This document shows, piece after piece, positions 17,740 to 28,972 of a stretch of 64,000 nucleotides of DNA; positions within the stretch are counted from its first letter, which is position 1, and the number at the start of each line of letters is the position of its first letter. Location: positions 310,001-374,000 of the forward strand of contig FOCD01000001.1 of the NCBI GenBank assembly GCA_900110015.1, given 5' to 3'. The notes beneath the pieces were generated by a model. The model did no database searches. It had not been told where the DNA came from and saw only the letters and a program-made list of their open reading frames with translations. Source of the stretch: Terribacillus saccharophilus (lineage in GTDB: Bacteria; Bacillota; Bacilli; Bacillales; Amphibacillaceae). The translations under genes were made by a program, and so were the position numbers.

Positions 17740-17757
17740 TAAACCACCGGGCTTTTT
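17721..17757 (+). terminator. Rho-independent terminator of holA
   Basis: The stem AAAGCCCG/CGGGCTTT, with an inner TGGTTT/AAACCA pairing, is followed by a T5 run. It spans the holA stop codon and the bases just after it. Confidence 0.85.
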
Positions 17758-17760
17758 CTA

Positions 17761-17791
17761 TTAAAAAACGATTCCTTCTAAAGGAATCGTT
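17761..17791 (-). terminator. Rho-independent terminator of rpsT
   Basis: A perfect 11-bp stem (17781-17791 with 17767-17777, 3-nt loop) is followed on the minus strand by a T6 run. It lies just downstream of the rpsT stop codon. Confidence 0.88.
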
Positions 17792-17803
17792 CTTCTAAGC
17801 ATA

Positions 17804-18070
17804 TTATGCGCCAATAGAGTTAACTTTTTTAGTCAAGTTAGACTTCTGACGGTTAGCTTTGTTGCGGTGGATAACACCACTTTGTGCAGCTTTATCAATT
17901 TTGCTTGAAGCTGTTAGAAGAGCTGTTTTAGCAGTAGCAGCATCATTGTTGGAAACAGCAGTTTCCACGTGTTTCACTGCAGTACGCAAGTCGCTTTTCA
18001 AAGCTTGGTTTCTTAGACGGCTATCGTTGTTTACACGAACGCGTTTAATCGCTGATTTAATATTTGCCAT
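17804..18070 (-). CDS. rpsT: 30S ribosomal protein bS20
   Basis: Primary 16S rRNA-binding protein S20 (88 aa), highly basic and alpha-helical. It starts MANIKSAIKRVRVNNDSR and carries the usual QSGVIHRNKANRQKSNL block. The ATG at 18068-18070 is preceded by GGAGGTG; the upstream in-frame extension has no site. It has its own sigma-A promoter and terminator and lies on the opposite strand to the surrounding genes, as in B. subtilis. Confidence 0.96.
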   Translation of the reverse strand: MANIKSAIKRVRVNNDSRLRNQALKSDLRTAVKHVETAVSNNDAATAKTALLTASSKIDKAAQSGVIHRNKANRQKSNLTKKVNSIGA

Positions 18071-18112
18071 GTTTGATTCACCTCCGGCACATTTCATCTT
18101 ACAACAAAAGCC

Positions 18113-18141
18113 ATTGTACCAAAGCGGAGCGATGTTTTCAA
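18113..18141 (-). promoter_or_regulatory. Sigma-A promoter of rpsT
   Basis: On the minus strand TTGAAA (18136-18141) and TACAAT (18113-18118) are 17 bp apart and lie 43 bp upstream of the rpsT start. Both hexamers match at five of six or near that. Confidence 0.75.
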
Positions 18142-18234
18142 CAATTCTTTTCGCTGATGGTGTCACTTTTCGTATGATTTGCTGTTAATCTGCTTAAGCT
18201 AATGCTGACATTTTTGAAAAGTGGAGGGATAGTT

Positions 18235-19320
18235 TTGATCAAGCAGCTGCAAGTACGGACGGATTTAGCTATTGAAGCAAAGGATCTATATACATCGAGT
18301 GAACAGAAACAAGGAACAGCAGCAGGTATCTCAGTTACAGAGAAAAAAACAGAAGGTATTACCGTTAATTATGTACAAGTGAACGAAGAAGGATCAAAGC
18401 AGATAGGCAAGAAACCAGGTATCTATATTACGATTCATACTGAGGCGGTAAAGAATCAGGACACAAAGCAGGAAGAAGAGACAGCACTTGTACTTGCCAA
18501 GGAACTGGAACAAATGCTGGCCGAGAACAACATTCCGACGAATGCTACTGGTTTGATAGTCGGACTAGGAAACTGGAATGTGACACCGGATGCTTTGGGA
18601 CCAGATGTGATTGAAAAAATAATGGTTACTAACCATTTATTCAAGCTTCAGCCGGAGTCAGTGGAAGAAGGTTACCGGCCGGTTAGCGCCATATCACCAG
18701 GCGTAATGGGTACGACAGGTATCGAGACAAGCACTCTTATACACGGAATTATTGAAAAAACGAAGCCAGACTTTGTTATAGCAGTGGATGCTTTAGCAGC
18801 ACGATCAGTCAGTCGTGTGAATAGTACAATCCAGTTATCCGACACAGGTATTCATCCAGGCTCTGGTGTAGGAAATAAACGGAAAGAGCTTAGCAAAGAA
18901 ACACTTGGTATTCCTGTTTTCAGTATTGGCGTTCCTACAGTTGTTGACGCGGTCTCGATTACGAGTGATACAATCGATTACCTTTTCAAGCATTTTGGAA
19001 GAGAGTGGAATGAAAAGGATAAGCCTTCAAAGGCCCTTGTGCCGGCAGGGATGCGTTTTGGAAAAAAGGAACTGACAGAAGAAGACTTGCCAAGTGAGGA
19101 AAAGCGCCAGGCAATATTCGGAATGGTTGGCGGTCTTACTGAAGGGGAAAAGCGTCAGCTGATTCATGAGGTACTCACACCGCTTGGACATAACCTTATG
19201 GTAACACCGAAAGAAGTGGATGGATTCATTACCGATATGGCACATGTCATAGCAGCTGGTATTAATGGAGCTTTGCATGAAAAGGTCAATCCGGCGAATC
19301 TCTCGGATTACACTCGCTGA
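18235..19320 (+). CDS. gpr: GPR spore germination endopeptidase
   Basis: Aspartic-type protease of the M63/A25 family that degrades small acid-soluble spore proteins in germinating spores (361 aa). The N-terminal RTDLAIEA matches the autoprocessing region. Downstream are [27 protein letters not shown] and the conserved [20 protein letters not shown] with its catalytic Asp, then [12 protein letters not shown]. The TTG at 18235 is preferred, 6 nt after GGAGGG. This gives a short pro-segment before RTDL; an in-frame ATG at 18202 has no site. Forespore expression is inferred from the family; no clear sigma-G promoter was identified. Confidence 0.93.
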   Translation: MIKQLQVRTDLAIEAKDLYTSSEQKQGTAAGISVTEKKTEGITVNYVQVNEEGSKQIGKKPGIYITIHTEAVKNQDTKQEEETALVLAKELEQMLAENNIPTNATGLIVGLGNWNVTPDALGPDVIEKIMVTNHLFKLQPESVEEGYRPVSAISPGVMGTTGIETSTLIHGIIEKTKPDFVIAVDALAARSVSRVNSTIQLSDTGIHPGSGVGNKRKELSKETLGIPVFSIGVPTVVDAVSITSDTIDYLFKHFGREWNEKDKPSKALVPAGMRFGKKELTEEDLPSEEKRQAIFGMVGGLTEGEKRQLIHEVLTPLGHNLMVTPKEVDGFITDMAHVIAAGINGALHEKVNPANLSDYTR

Positions 19321-19405
19321 TTTCTTTCAGAGGTTCTACTTCGAGCTTCTCTCTCATAGATTCTAGTAGAGTTCAACTAGATTCAAAAAGAGAGGAGCTT
19401 CTTTC

Positions 19406-20611
19406 TTGGGAAAAAAGAAGAACAGCTATAATCGAAAGCGTTCAGGCGTACTGTTTATATATAAGCGGACACTCATACTTGTCGGCTCCATCCTTTTTCT
19501 ATTGACCGGTATAGCGGCGTTAACTTCTGCTGGGCCGGCATACCGGTTGTCCTCACAAGCGATCACAGATTGGACAAGGCAGCTCGACAGCAGCATTTAT
19601 CTGCATATACTTGGCAACGAAAACAAGATTTTCGAAAGTGTTAGACCAGAGGAAGCTCCATCAATCCAACTGTCTGCCGTTCTTATGCAAATGCTGACAA
19701 CAATCAAACCGGATGACCCGCGTACTTTACTTGGCTCCGAAATACCAGGTTTCTCCCTATACGAGAACCAGATTGTCATTGCAGGAGAAGGGACAAACTA
19801 TACGAACCTGCCAATTGAGTCGGCGCAGCCAGATCATGTTATCGAGGAAGAGCCAACTCAAGAGAAGGAAGAAGAAACACCATCAGAAGAAAATCAGAAT
19901 CCACCTGATGATAGTCAGGAACAAAAGGATGAGGAGCCTGCGCCTTCAACAGGCGAAAAAGATGTTGTTTTTATTTACCATACGCATAATCAGGAGTCCT
20001 ATCTGCCTTCCTTAGATGCTGACCAGAAAGATAGCGCTTATAACAAAAACTCTAATGTCACCGATGCTGGGGAAGCAATGGCCAAACGGTTGGAAGAGCT
20101 TGGTATCGGAACAATTGCTGACCAGACGGATATAGGAGCCATCTTAAATGAAAATGGCATGGCTTATCATCAATCCTACGATGCTTCAAGAGGAGTAGTT
20201 GAAGCTGCTGTAGCAGAACACAAAGATGTTTCCTTTGTTTTCGATATTCACCGTGACAGCTTGAAACGAAAAGACACGACGAAGGAAATTGAAGGTGACA
20301 TATATGCAAAAGTTGTTTTTGTTGTCGGTGCTGAAAATAAAGAATATGAAAAGAATCTGAAGCTCGCAACGGATCTGCACAAAAAAATTGAAGCCAAATA
20401 TCCTGGTCTGAGCCGGGGTGTTATTACAAAACAAGGTGCAGGAGTCGACGGAATTTACAATCAGGATGTTTCTGACAAAGCAGCCCTCTTAGAAATTGGC
20501 GGAGCGGAAAATACATTGGATGAAGCAACAAGAACTGCGGAATTGTTTGCAGAGATATTTGCTGAGTATTACTGGGAAGCAGAAAAAGTTCAAGGAGGAC
20601 AAGCGGAATGA
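19406..20611 (+). CDS. spoIIP: Stage II sporulation protein P
   Basis: Membrane-bound peptidoglycan amidase/endopeptidase (401 aa) that works with SpoIID and SpoIIM to thin the septum and drive engulfment. An N-terminal membrane anchor lies at about residues 22-40. An acidic, Pro/Glu-rich linker (about 145-182) follows, and then the zinc amidase domain with HTHNQESY (H192, H194, E197) and later FDIHRDS and LLEIGGAENT. It starts at a TTG (19406) downstream of AGAGGAG. It overlaps yqxA by 4 bp and lies after gpr, the standard order. Confidence 0.94.
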   Translation: MGKKKNSYNRKRSGVLFIYKRTLILVGSILFLLTGIAALTSAGPAYRLSSQAITDWTRQLDSSIYLHILGNENKIFESVRPEEAPSIQLSAVLMQMLTTIKPDDPRTLLGSEIPGFSLYENQIVIAGEGTNYTNLPIESAQPDHVIEEEPTQEKEEETPSEENQNPPDDSQEQKDEEPAPSTGEKDVVFIYHTHNQESYLPSLDADQKDSAYNKNSNVTDAGEAMAKRLEELGIGTIADQTDIGAILNENGMAYHQSYDASRGVVEAAVAEHKDVSFVFDIHRDSLKRKDTTKEIEGDIYAKVVFVVGAENKEYEKNLKLATDLHKKIEAKYPGLSRGVITKQGAGVDGIYNQDVSDKAALLEIGGAENTLDEATRTAELFAEIFAEYYWEAEKVQGGQAE

Positions 20612-20925
20612 AATATGTAGTGGTTGTTCTGACGATGCTGACATTGTTCTTTGGCGGTATTTTAATCGGGATGGAAAAAGAGGATGTCCAGCAGGCAGAG
20701 CAGCCGCCCGCTGTGCAGCAGCAGGACGGACAGCTGACTGCATCTTCCTCATTTGAGGGTGCAAAAAGCGAACCGGTGCTTGAAAATACAGCACCTGTAT
20801 CGGATGAGGGAGCAGATAGCTCCATCGTCCAGCAGCTGGCGAGCGGACTTGGAAGTCTATTCACTGGTATCTGCTCTGTCATCATTACAGCAATTGAACA
20901 GCTTTCCATTGCTTTGTTCGGCTGA
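20608..20925 (+). CDS. yqxA: YqxA-like membrane-anchored protein
   Basis: Small protein (105 aa) with an N-terminal membrane segment (about residues 3-22, ending GGILIGMEKE), a Gln/Ser-rich central part and a hydrophobic C-terminal stretch. The GxxIGM pattern after the helix and the position after spoIIP match the Bacillus YqxA/DUF3679 group. The ATG overlaps the spoIIP stop (ATGA) and has AAGGAGG upstream. Function unknown; coupling to spoIIP suggests a sporulation role. The middle of the protein is poorly conserved, so the assignment leans on synteny. Confidence 0.7.
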   Translation: MKYVVVVLTMLTLFFGGILIGMEKEDVQQAEQPPAVQQQDGQLTASSSFEGAKSEPVLENTAPVSDEGADSSIVQQLASGLGSLFTGICSVIITAIEQLSIALFG

Positions 20926-20945
20926 GGCAAAAGCGCTTAAAAACA

Positions 20946-20974
20946 TTGAATAAACAGGGCGCAATTGCTATAAT
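20946..20974 (+). promoter_or_regulatory. Sigma-A promoter of lepA
   Basis: TTGAAT (20946-20951) and TATAAT (20969-20974) are separated by exactly 17 bp, 67 bp before the lepA start codon. Confidence 0.75.
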
Positions 20975-21040
20975 CAATGCTAGTTATTGTTACGGTTGCT
21001 TCTTATGGGGCAGCTTCGGACAATTTAGGAGTGATTTTGA

Positions 21041-22861
21041 TTGGTAGAGACAAACAGACGAAATCAGCAGCATGTGCGGAATTTCTCGATCATTGCACAC
21101 ATCGATCATGGAAAGTCTACACTGGCTGACCGTATTCTGGAGAAGACGAAAGCTCTTACTGCGCGTGAAATGAAGGCGCAGTATTTGGATGCGATGGATT
21201 TGGAAAGAGAGCGCGGCATCACAATTAAGCTGAATGCAGTGCAACTTGAATACGAACGGGAAAATGGCGAGAAATATATATTCCATTTGATAGATACACC
21301 GGGACATGTAGATTTTACATATGAGGTATCCCGGAGTTTGGCAGCCTGTGAGGGTGCCATCCTTGTAGTGGATGCAGCTCAGGGTATCGAAGCCCAAACA
21401 TTGGCCAATGTATACTTGGCGATGGATAATGACTTGGAAATCATCCCCGTTATCAATAAGATCGATTTACCGAGTGCTGATCCAGAACGGGTTAAACAGG
21501 AAATCGAGGATGTTATTGGAATTGATGCGAGTGACGCGATTCTGGCATCAGCTAAAGCAGGAATCGGTATAGAAGAGATTTTAGAGGCAATTGTTGACCG
21601 AATCCCACCACCGAAAGGAAATGAGGAAGCGCCGTTAAAAGGTTTGATCTTCGACTCCTTGTATGATTCCTATCGCGGTGTTGTTGCGTATACTTGTATT
21701 AAAGAAGGTTCCGTAAAAGTCGGCGACAAGATTCACATGATGGCTACCGGCAAGGAATTTGAAGTCAATGAAGTCGGTGTATTTAATCCGGCACCAGTCA
21801 AAAAGGACGAGCTAGTCGTTGGTGACGTTGGCTACTTGACTGCCTCTATTAAAAACGTAAGTGATACGCGGGTAGGGGACACGATTACATTAGCGAATAA
21901 TCCTGCCAGCGAGGCATTGCCTGGCTATCGCCGATTGAATCCGATGGTTTATTGCGGATTGTTCCCGGTTGATGCAAGTAATTACAACGATTTGCGTGAA
22001 GCTCTGGAGCGATTAGAACTGAACGATAGTTCCTTGCAATATGAAGCGGAGACATCCCAGGCACTTGGCTTTGGATTCCGCTGTGGTTTCCTTGGACTTT
22101 TGCACATGGAGATCATCCAAGAACGGATTGAACGTGAATTCAATATTGATCTGATCACTACAGCACCAAGTGTTATCTACAATGTTGTCATGACCGATGG
22201 CAGCGAAGTGCGAGTCGACAACCCGGCGGCTTTGCCAGATGCACAATCACGTACGGAAGTGCAAGAGCCATATGTAAAAGCGACAATCATGGTACCAAAT
22301 GATTACGTCGGTACAGTCATGGAGTTATGCCAGAAGAAACGCGGTGATTTCCAGGACATGCAATATCTGGACGATGTTCGTGTAAATGTCGTTTACGAAA
22401 TTCCGCTTTCTGAGATCGTCTATGATTTCTTCGATCAGCTAAAATCTCAAACCAAAGGGTATGCAAGCTTCGATTATGAATTGGTAGGCTACAAGGCATC
22501 CGATTTGCAGAAGATGGATATTCTTTTGAATGGTGACACAATAGATGCGTTATCCTTCATCGTACACCGTGATTTTGCTTTCGACCGCGGTAAAGCAATA
22601 GTAGAAAAGCTGAAGGCGTTAATTCCGCGTCAGCAGTTCGAAGTACCAGTTCAGGCTGCAATCGGAAATAAGATTGTTGCCCGTTCCAACATTAAAGCGA
22701 TGCGTAAAAATGTCTTGTCCAAGTGTTATGGAGGGGATATATCTCGTAAGCGTAAATTACTTGAAAAGCAAAAAGAAGGTAAAAAACGAATGAAGATGGT
22801 TGGTTCCGTGGAAGTTCCACAGGAAGCGTTCATGGCCATCTTGCAAATGGACGACGAATAA
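21041..22861 (+). CDS. lepA: Elongation factor 4 (LepA)
   Basis: Translational GTPase (606 aa) related to EF-G, implicated in ribosome biogenesis and back-translocation. G domain: [13 protein letters not shown] (P-loop), [14 protein letters not shown] and [10 protein letters not shown]. The LepA-specific C-terminal domain is present ([20 protein letters not shown]). It starts at TTG (21041), about 9 nt after AGGAG. It has its own promoter and is followed by a long hairpin before hemW. Confidence 0.96.
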   Translation: MVETNRRNQQHVRNFSIIAHIDHGKSTLADRILEKTKALTAREMKAQYLDAMDLERERGITIKLNAVQLEYERENGEKYIFHLIDTPGHVDFTYEVSRSLAACEGAILVVDAAQGIEAQTLANVYLAMDNDLEIIPVINKIDLPSADPERVKQEIEDVIGIDASDAILASAKAGIGIEEILEAIVDRIPPPKGNEEAPLKGLIFDSLYDSYRGVVAYTCIKEGSVKVGDKIHMMATGKEFEVNEVGVFNPAPVKKDELVVGDVGYLTASIKNVSDTRVGDTITLANNPASEALPGYRRLNPMVYCGLFPVDASNYNDLREALERLELNDSSLQYEAETSQALGFGFRCGFLGLLHMEIIQERIEREFNIDLITTAPSVIYNVVMTDGSEVRVDNPAALPDAQSRTEVQEPYVKATIMVPNDYVGTVMELCQKKRGDFQDMQYLDDVRVNVVYEIPLSEIVYDFFDQLKSQTKGYASFDYELVGYKASDLQKMDILLNGDTIDALSFIVHRDFAFDRGKAIVEKLKALIPRQQFEVPVQAAIGNKIVARSNIKAMRKNVLSKCYGGDISRKRKLLEKQKEGKKRMKMVGSVEVPQEAFMAILQMDDE

Positions 22862-22867
22862 AAAACA

Positions 22868-22902
22868 GACAACCCTTGTCCTTAATCAGACAAGGGTTTG
22901 TC
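22868..22902 (+). other. Long hairpin between lepA and hemW without a T-tract
   Basis: GACAACCCTTGTC (22868-22880) pairs with GACAAGGGTTTGTC (22889-22902), leaving one bulged base and an 8-nt loop. It begins 6 bp after the lepA stop and is followed by TCATTGCGG rather than T residues. It is therefore a weak terminator, an RNA-processing site or a stabilising 3' hairpin. Confidence 0.6.
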
Positions 22903-22923
22903 ATTGCGGAAGGAGGCAGCATG

Positions 22924-24084
22924 ATGAACGAAGTGAAATCCGCTTATATTCATATACCTTTTTGTGAACAGCTTTGTCATTACTGCGACTTCACGAAATT
23001 TTTCTATCGGGAAGATAGTGCAGATGAATATGTAGAAGCACTACGGAAGGAAATAGAGCATTATGTTCCGAACAAACAGCAAATGAACACGATTTTCGTT
23101 GGCGGCGGTACACCGACGGCATTAAATATGCAGCAGCTGGAGCATGTACTAAAGAGTGTGGACAGCGCATTTGATGTTCACGCAGCCAGAGAATATACAT
23201 TTGAAGCAAATCCGGGGGATCTGACATTAGAGAAAGCTAAGCTGCTAAGGCACTACGGTGTAGATCGAATTTCCCTTGGCGTTCAAGTGTTCGATGATAA
23301 ACTATTGGAGGCCATCGGTCGTGTTCACCGCGTCAAACATGTGTATGAAAGTCTTGATCTGTTAAAACAGGCTGGCTTTGACAACATAAGTATTGACTTG
23401 ATTTATGCTCTGCCGGGACAAACATTGGAGCAGTTTGGGCATACTGTGGAAGAAGCCTTACAGTTCGATTTGCCACATTATTCTTCTTACTCACTCCAGA
23501 TTGAACCAAAAACAGTCTTTTATCAGCGTTACAAAAAGGGTACATTGAAAAAGGCGCCAGAAGAACTAGAAGCAAACATGTACAATCTGCTGCGCGATGA
23601 AATGAAATCACACGGCAGAGAGCAGTATGAGGTGAGCAACTTCGCGCTGCCGGGCAAGGAAAGCCAGCATAATCTTGCATACTGGAATAATGATTTCTAC
23701 TATGGACTTGGAGCAGGTGCTCATGGGTACTTGCCGGGACGACGCGTTATTAACATTCGCCCACTTCCTGCTTATTTAAAACAAGCGAATGAAAATGGTA
23801 TTCCAGTTTTGCATGAAGAATCTATTGGCCGCAAAGAGCGCATCGAGGAGGAGCTTTTCCTTGGGCTTCGGAAGAAATCCGGAGTAAGCAAAGCAAGTTT
23901 CCGTAATAAATTCGGTATCGAGCTCACAGATGTTTATCGCAAACCTCTGGATCTGCTAATAAGCAAAGGCTGGCTCACAGAAGATGCTGAACATGTTGCC
24001 ATGACCGAAGACGGATTCTTGTTCGGAAACGATGTATTTCAGGAGTTCCTTTTAGAAGAAGAACCGGCAAGCGTTTCGAATTGA
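22924..24084 (+). CDS. hemW: Radical SAM heme chaperone HemW
   Basis: Coproporphyrinogen III oxidase-like radical SAM protein (386 aa), now assigned as a heme chaperone. The [4Fe-4S] motif is C14-x3-C18-x2-C21 (FCEQLCHYCDF), with the GGGTPT and ANPGDLT SAM-binding motifs following. The C-terminal HemN-like domain is present (LFLGLRKKSGVS). The second of two adjacent ATGs (22924) is used, 7 nt after AAGGAGG. It lies between lepA and hrcA as in Bacillus. The Cys motif lacks the extra fourth Cys of true HemN, which fits HemW. Confidence 0.93.
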   Translation: MNEVKSAYIHIPFCEQLCHYCDFTKFFYREDSADEYVEALRKEIEHYVPNKQQMNTIFVGGGTPTALNMQQLEHVLKSVDSAFDVHAAREYTFEANPGDLTLEKAKLLRHYGVDRISLGVQVFDDKLLEAIGRVHRVKHVYESLDLLKQAGFDNISIDLIYALPGQTLEQFGHTVEEALQFDLPHYSSYSLQIEPKTVFYQRYKKGTLKKAPEELEANMYNLLRDEMKSHGREQYEVSNFALPGKESQHNLAYWNNDFYYGLGAGAHGYLPGRRVINIRPLPAYLKQANENGIPVLHEESIGRKERIEEELFLGLRKKSGVSKASFRNKFGIELTDVYRKPLDLLISKGWLTEDAEHVAMTEDGFLFGNDVFQEFLLEEEPASVSN

Positions 24085-24118
24085 CAATTTTTCTAGGCTT
24101 TGTTACCTTATATGTATA

Positions 24119-24147
24119 TTTAGCACTCCCCATAAACGAGTGCTAAT
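24119..24147 (+). promoter_or_regulatory. CIRCE operator of the hrcA-dnaK operon
   Basis: A perfect CIRCE inverted repeat, TTAGCACTC (24120-24128) - 9 nt - GAGTGCTAA (24138-24146), ends 14 bp before the hrcA start and is the binding site of HrcA. A TTGACA at 24081-24086 overlapping the hemW stop could be the -35; the -10 is uncertain (TATATG at 24109 would need a long spacer). The repeat overlaps the likely 5' leader. Confidence 0.95.
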
Positions 24148-24160
24148 CGAGGTGATGATC

Positions 24161-25189
24161 ATGCTGACAGAAAGACAGCTGCGTATCCTTCAGGTTATAG
24201 TCGACGATTTCATTCAAACGGCGCTGCCGATCGGTTCGCGTGCTATCTCCAATAAGCAGGACGTTGCCTATAGTGCTGCAACGATTCGTAATGATATGGC
24301 TGAATTGGAGCAGCTTGGCTTGATCGAGAAGACGCATACCTCATCCGGAAGAATACCTTCCGAAAAGGGCTATCGCTTCTACGTGGATCATCTATTGACA
24401 CCGTTTCATTTGTCGCGCCAGGATACGTCAGCAATCAAACAGACATTTTCGACTAATATTCGTCAGATGGAAGAAGTCGTACAGCAATCCGCAGCTTTGC
24501 TTTCAGAGCTGACCAACTACACAAGTATCATTTTGGGGCCGGAAATGCTGGAGACGAAGCTTAAGCATATTCAGATTCTGACTTTGTCGGACTTTAGTGC
24601 TGTCATGATTTTAGTGACAGACACTGGTCATGTGGAACATAAATCCTTCCGAATACCGGATGGGATGGACCATGCAGAAATGGAAAAGGTAGTCAATATC
24701 CTGAATGACCGTTTGGCTGGCGTACCGCTTATGATGGTGCCCGGCAGACTGAAGTCAGAAGTACAGGAATTGCTTAAGCAGCACACCGTCCATTTTGACA
24801 CAATGTTCGCCTATCTGCGCTCGTTCATGGAAACGGAACAGCCGCTTAAGCTCTATTTCGGCGGCAAAACAAACATTCTGATGCAGCCCGATTTTCAGGA
24901 TTTGAATAAGCTGCGAAGCTTATATACGATGATTGAGGAAGAAGGCGAGACGATCGCGCGTCTTCTTAAGGGAGAACAGAATGGTCTGCATGTTTCCATC
25001 GGCACAGAGAACAAACTGAGTGCGATGCAGGATTGCAGCTTTGTCACTGCGAGCTATACAGCGGATGGCATACACATGGGAACAGTTGCCTTGCTGGGTC
25101 CTACCAGAATGGAATATTCCCGGGTAATGTCGTTAATGCATGTCTTAACGAACAAACTGACCAGCGCCTATCAGGACTGGCAGAAATGA
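24161..25189 (+). CDS. hrcA: Heat-inducible transcription repressor HrcA
   Basis: Class I heat-shock repressor (342 aa), which binds CIRCE and needs GroE for activity. N-terminal winged helix: LTERQLRILQVIVDDFI, PIGSRAIS, and SAATIRNDMAELEQLGLIE, followed by TSSGRIPSEKGYRFYVDHL. The ATG at 24161 is preferred (GAGGTG, 6-nt spacing) over in-frame starts at 24140 and 24155. It is the first gene of the operon hrcA-grpE-dnaK-dnaJ and represses itself through the CIRCE just upstream. Confidence 0.96.
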   Translation: MLTERQLRILQVIVDDFIQTALPIGSRAISNKQDVAYSAATIRNDMAELEQLGLIEKTHTSSGRIPSEKGYRFYVDHLLTPFHLSRQDTSAIKQTFSTNIRQMEEVVQQSAALLSELTNYTSIILGPEMLETKLKHIQILTLSDFSAVMILVTDTGHVEHKSFRIPDGMDHAEMEKVVNILNDRLAGVPLMMVPGRLKSEVQELLKQHTVHFDTMFAYLRSFMETEQPLKLYFGGKTNILMQPDFQDLNKLRSLYTMIEEEGETIARLLKGEQNGLHVSIGTENKLSAMQDCSFVTASYTADGIHMGTVALLGPTRMEYSRVMSLMHVLTNKLTSAYQDWQK

Positions 25190-25198
25190 GTTGAATAT

Positions 25199-25221
25199 GG
25201 CTTGCTTCACCGCAAGCCTTT
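25199..25221 (+). other. Hairpin in the hrcA-grpE spacer
   Basis: GGCTTGC (25199-25205) pairs with GCAAGCC (25212-25218) around a 6-nt loop, followed by only three T residues. In B. subtilis the dnaK operon transcript is processed in this spacer; this hairpin is a candidate for the same event or for partial termination. Confidence 0.55.
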
Positions 25222-25254
25222 CATATAAGCAATGCTTTTCAGGAGGTGACCATC

Positions 25255-25815
25255 ATGGCAAATGAAGAAAAAGAAAAAGTAAATGAAACCGAAGAGCAGG
25301 AAGCTGTTGAAGCAGAAGTTATTGACGCAGCCCCATCTGAGGAATCCGAAACTAACAATGAAGGCAGCGAACGACTCACGCAGCTCGAGCAAGAAAAAAA
25401 CGAGATGTACGACCGTCTGCTTCGCTTGCAGGCTGAGTATGATAACTTCCGCAAGCGTACACAGAAGGAAAAGGAAGCTGCCAGCAAATATAGATCTCAG
25501 GATTTGGCGGAAGCTTTGCTTCCAGTTGTCGACAACTTGGATCGCGCCCTTCAAACTGTTCAGGATGAAGAAGCGAATAAAGGTTTCGTCGATGGTATTC
25601 GCATGGTACATCGTCAGTTATTAGATGCTTTCGACAACCAAGGTATCGAAACTATCGAAACTGTTGGACAGACTTTCGATCCGCATTTGCACCAAGCAGT
25701 TATGCAGGTGGAAAATGACGAATACGAACCAAATACTGTCGTACAGGAATTGCAAAAAGGCTATAAACTGAAAGACCGTGTCATTAGACCGGCTATGGTT
25801 CAAGTGAATCAATAA
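25255..25815 (+). CDS. grpE: Nucleotide exchange factor GrpE
   Basis: Nucleotide exchange factor for DnaK (186 aa). A long acidic N-terminal tail (about residues 1-45) leads into the coiled-coil dimer helix (LEQEKNEMYDRLLRLQAEYD with DNFRKRTQKEKE) and the beta-wing domain (PHLHQAVMQVENDEYEPNTV). The ATG at 25255 follows AGGAGGTGA; an upstream GTG at 25246 overlaps that site and is not used. Co-transcribed with hrcA and dnaK. Confidence 0.95.
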   Translation: MANEEKEKVNETEEQEAVEAEVIDAAPSEESETNNEGSERLTQLEQEKNEMYDRLLRLQAEYDNFRKRTQKEKEAASKYRSQDLAEALLPVVDNLDRALQTVQDEEANKGFVDGIRMVHRQLLDAFDNQGIETIETVGQTFDPHLHQAVMQVENDEYEPNTVVQELQKGYKLKDRVIRPAMVQVNQ

Positions 25816-27678
<1,863 letters not shown>

Positions 27679-27706
27679 GACGATAAGTAAAATCTAGTAT
27701 CACCCG

Positions 27707-27743
27707 ACAAGTCAAAGCCGCTTCCAGAGCAGCTTTGACTTGT
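27707..27743 (+). terminator. Hairpin after dnaK, possible partial terminator
   Basis: A perfect 12-bp stem (27707-27718 with 27732-27743) closes a 13-nt loop. The following bases are TACATGTTT, so the T-tract is poor and read-through into dnaJ is likely. Confidence 0.6.
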
Positions 27744-27759
27744 TACATGTTTAGCGCAT

Positions 27760-27788
27760 TTGCTGCCTTTATGGCTTAATGGTATGAT
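27760..27788 (+). promoter_or_regulatory. Candidate sigma-A promoter of dnaJ
   Basis: TTGCTG (27760-27765) and TATGAT (27783-27788) with a 17-bp spacer, 40 bp before the dnaJ start. It may give CIRCE-independent basal transcription of dnaJ and the genes behind it. Confidence 0.5.
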
Positions 27789-27828
27789 AAAATTTATGTA
27801 AAGATGAGAGTCGGGAGAGTGATTGTCA

Positions 27829-28953
27829 GTGAGTAAGCGGGATTACTACGATGTGCTTGGTGTCGGTAAAGAGGCCTCGAAGGAAGAAATAAAAAAAGCA
27901 TATCGTAAACTTGCGCGCCAATACCACCCAGATGTGAATAAGGCGGAAGATGCAGCCGATAAGTTCAAAGAGGCAAAAGAAGCCTATGAAGTACTCGGCA
28001 ATGAACAAAAGCGTACCCAGTATGATCAGTTTGGCCATGCCGGACCGCAGAGCCAAGGCTTCGGCGGAGCTGGAGCTCAGGATTTTGGCGGGTTTGGCGA
28101 CATATTCGATATGTTCTTCGGTGGCGGCGGACGCCGCAGTGATCCGAATGCGCCTCGTCAAGGTGCAGATTTACAATACACAATGACGCTTAGCTTTGAG
28201 GAAGCAATCTTCGGAAAAGAAACCGATATTGAGATTCCAAAAGAAGAGGAGTGTGATACTTGTCACGGTTCTGGAGCTAAACCAGGCACCAAGCCGAAGA
28301 CTTGTACGCATTGTAACGGAAGCGGACAGCTTAATGTGGAACAAAATACACCATTCGGCCGTGTTGTGAACCGCCGTGTATGTAATACATGTAATGGAAC
28401 AGGTAAAATCATTCCGGACAAGTGTAAAACATGCAGTGGTTCCGGTCGTGTGCGCAAACGCAACAAAATCCATATCAAAGTACCAGCAGGCATCGATGAT
28501 GGACAGCAGATCCGCGTATCAGGTAAAGGAGAAGCTGGTGTCAATGGAGGACCTCCAGGAGATCTTTATGTTGTCATTCAAGTCCGCAGTCATGAGTTCT
28601 TTGACCGGGAAGGCGACAATATTTATTGTGAAATGCCGATTACATTTGCTCAAGCAGCACTTGGTGATGAAATTGAAGTGCCGACAGTTCATGGCGCAGT
28701 GAATCTTAAGGTTCCTGCAGGTACTCAAACCGGACGCACATTCCGTTTGAAAGGCAAAGGTTCACCAAATGTTCGCGGATATGGCCAAGGAGATCAGCAT
28801 GTAAAAATTCGTGTTGTAACACCTACAAATTTGTCTGACCGTCAGAAGGAACTTTTGCGTGAACTCAATGATATTAGCGGTAATGACCCAACTGATGAAC
28901 AGCATGACAGCATTTTTACACGTATGAGACGTGCGTTCAAAGGTGAGTCTTAA
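27829..28953 (+). CDS. dnaJ: Chaperone DnaJ (Hsp40)
   Basis: DnaK co-chaperone (374 aa). The J domain carries HPD at 33-35 (YHPDVNK), followed by a Gly/Phe-rich region. A zinc-binding domain has four CxxCxGxG repeats ([32 protein letters not shown]), and a C-terminal substrate-binding domain follows. The GTG at 27829 matches the family start ([10 protein letters not shown]). An in-frame TTG at 27823 is also possible, being closer to the GGGAG site. It follows dnaK after a hairpin and a candidate promoter. Confidence 0.96.
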   Translation: MSKRDYYDVLGVGKEASKEEIKKAYRKLARQYHPDVNKAEDAADKFKEAKEAYEVLGNEQKRTQYDQFGHAGPQSQGFGGAGAQDFGGFGDIFDMFFGGGGRRSDPNAPRQGADLQYTMTLSFEEAIFGKETDIEIPKEEECDTCHGSGAKPGTKPKTCTHCNGSGQLNVEQNTPFGRVVNRRVCNTCNGTGKIIPDKCKTCSGSGRVRKRNKIHIKVPAGIDDGQQIRVSGKGEAGVNGGPPGDLYVVIQVRSHEFFDREGDNIYCEMPITFAQAALGDEIEVPTVHGAVNLKVPAGTQTGRTFRLKGKGSPNVRGYGQGDQHVKIRVVTPTNLSDRQKELLRELNDISGNDPTDEQHDSIFTRMRRAFKGES

Positions 28954-28972
28954 TAAAAGGAGTGACGTGTAC

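Noticed and set aside
18160-18215. Sigma-G promoter for gpr
   Set aside because: The best match (GTATGA with a -10 of TAAGCTA) fits the consensus at too few positions to call.
20424-20930. 168-aa frame antisense to spoIIP-yqxA
   Set aside because: Overlaps two genes supported by motifs and ribosome binding sites; low-complexity product.
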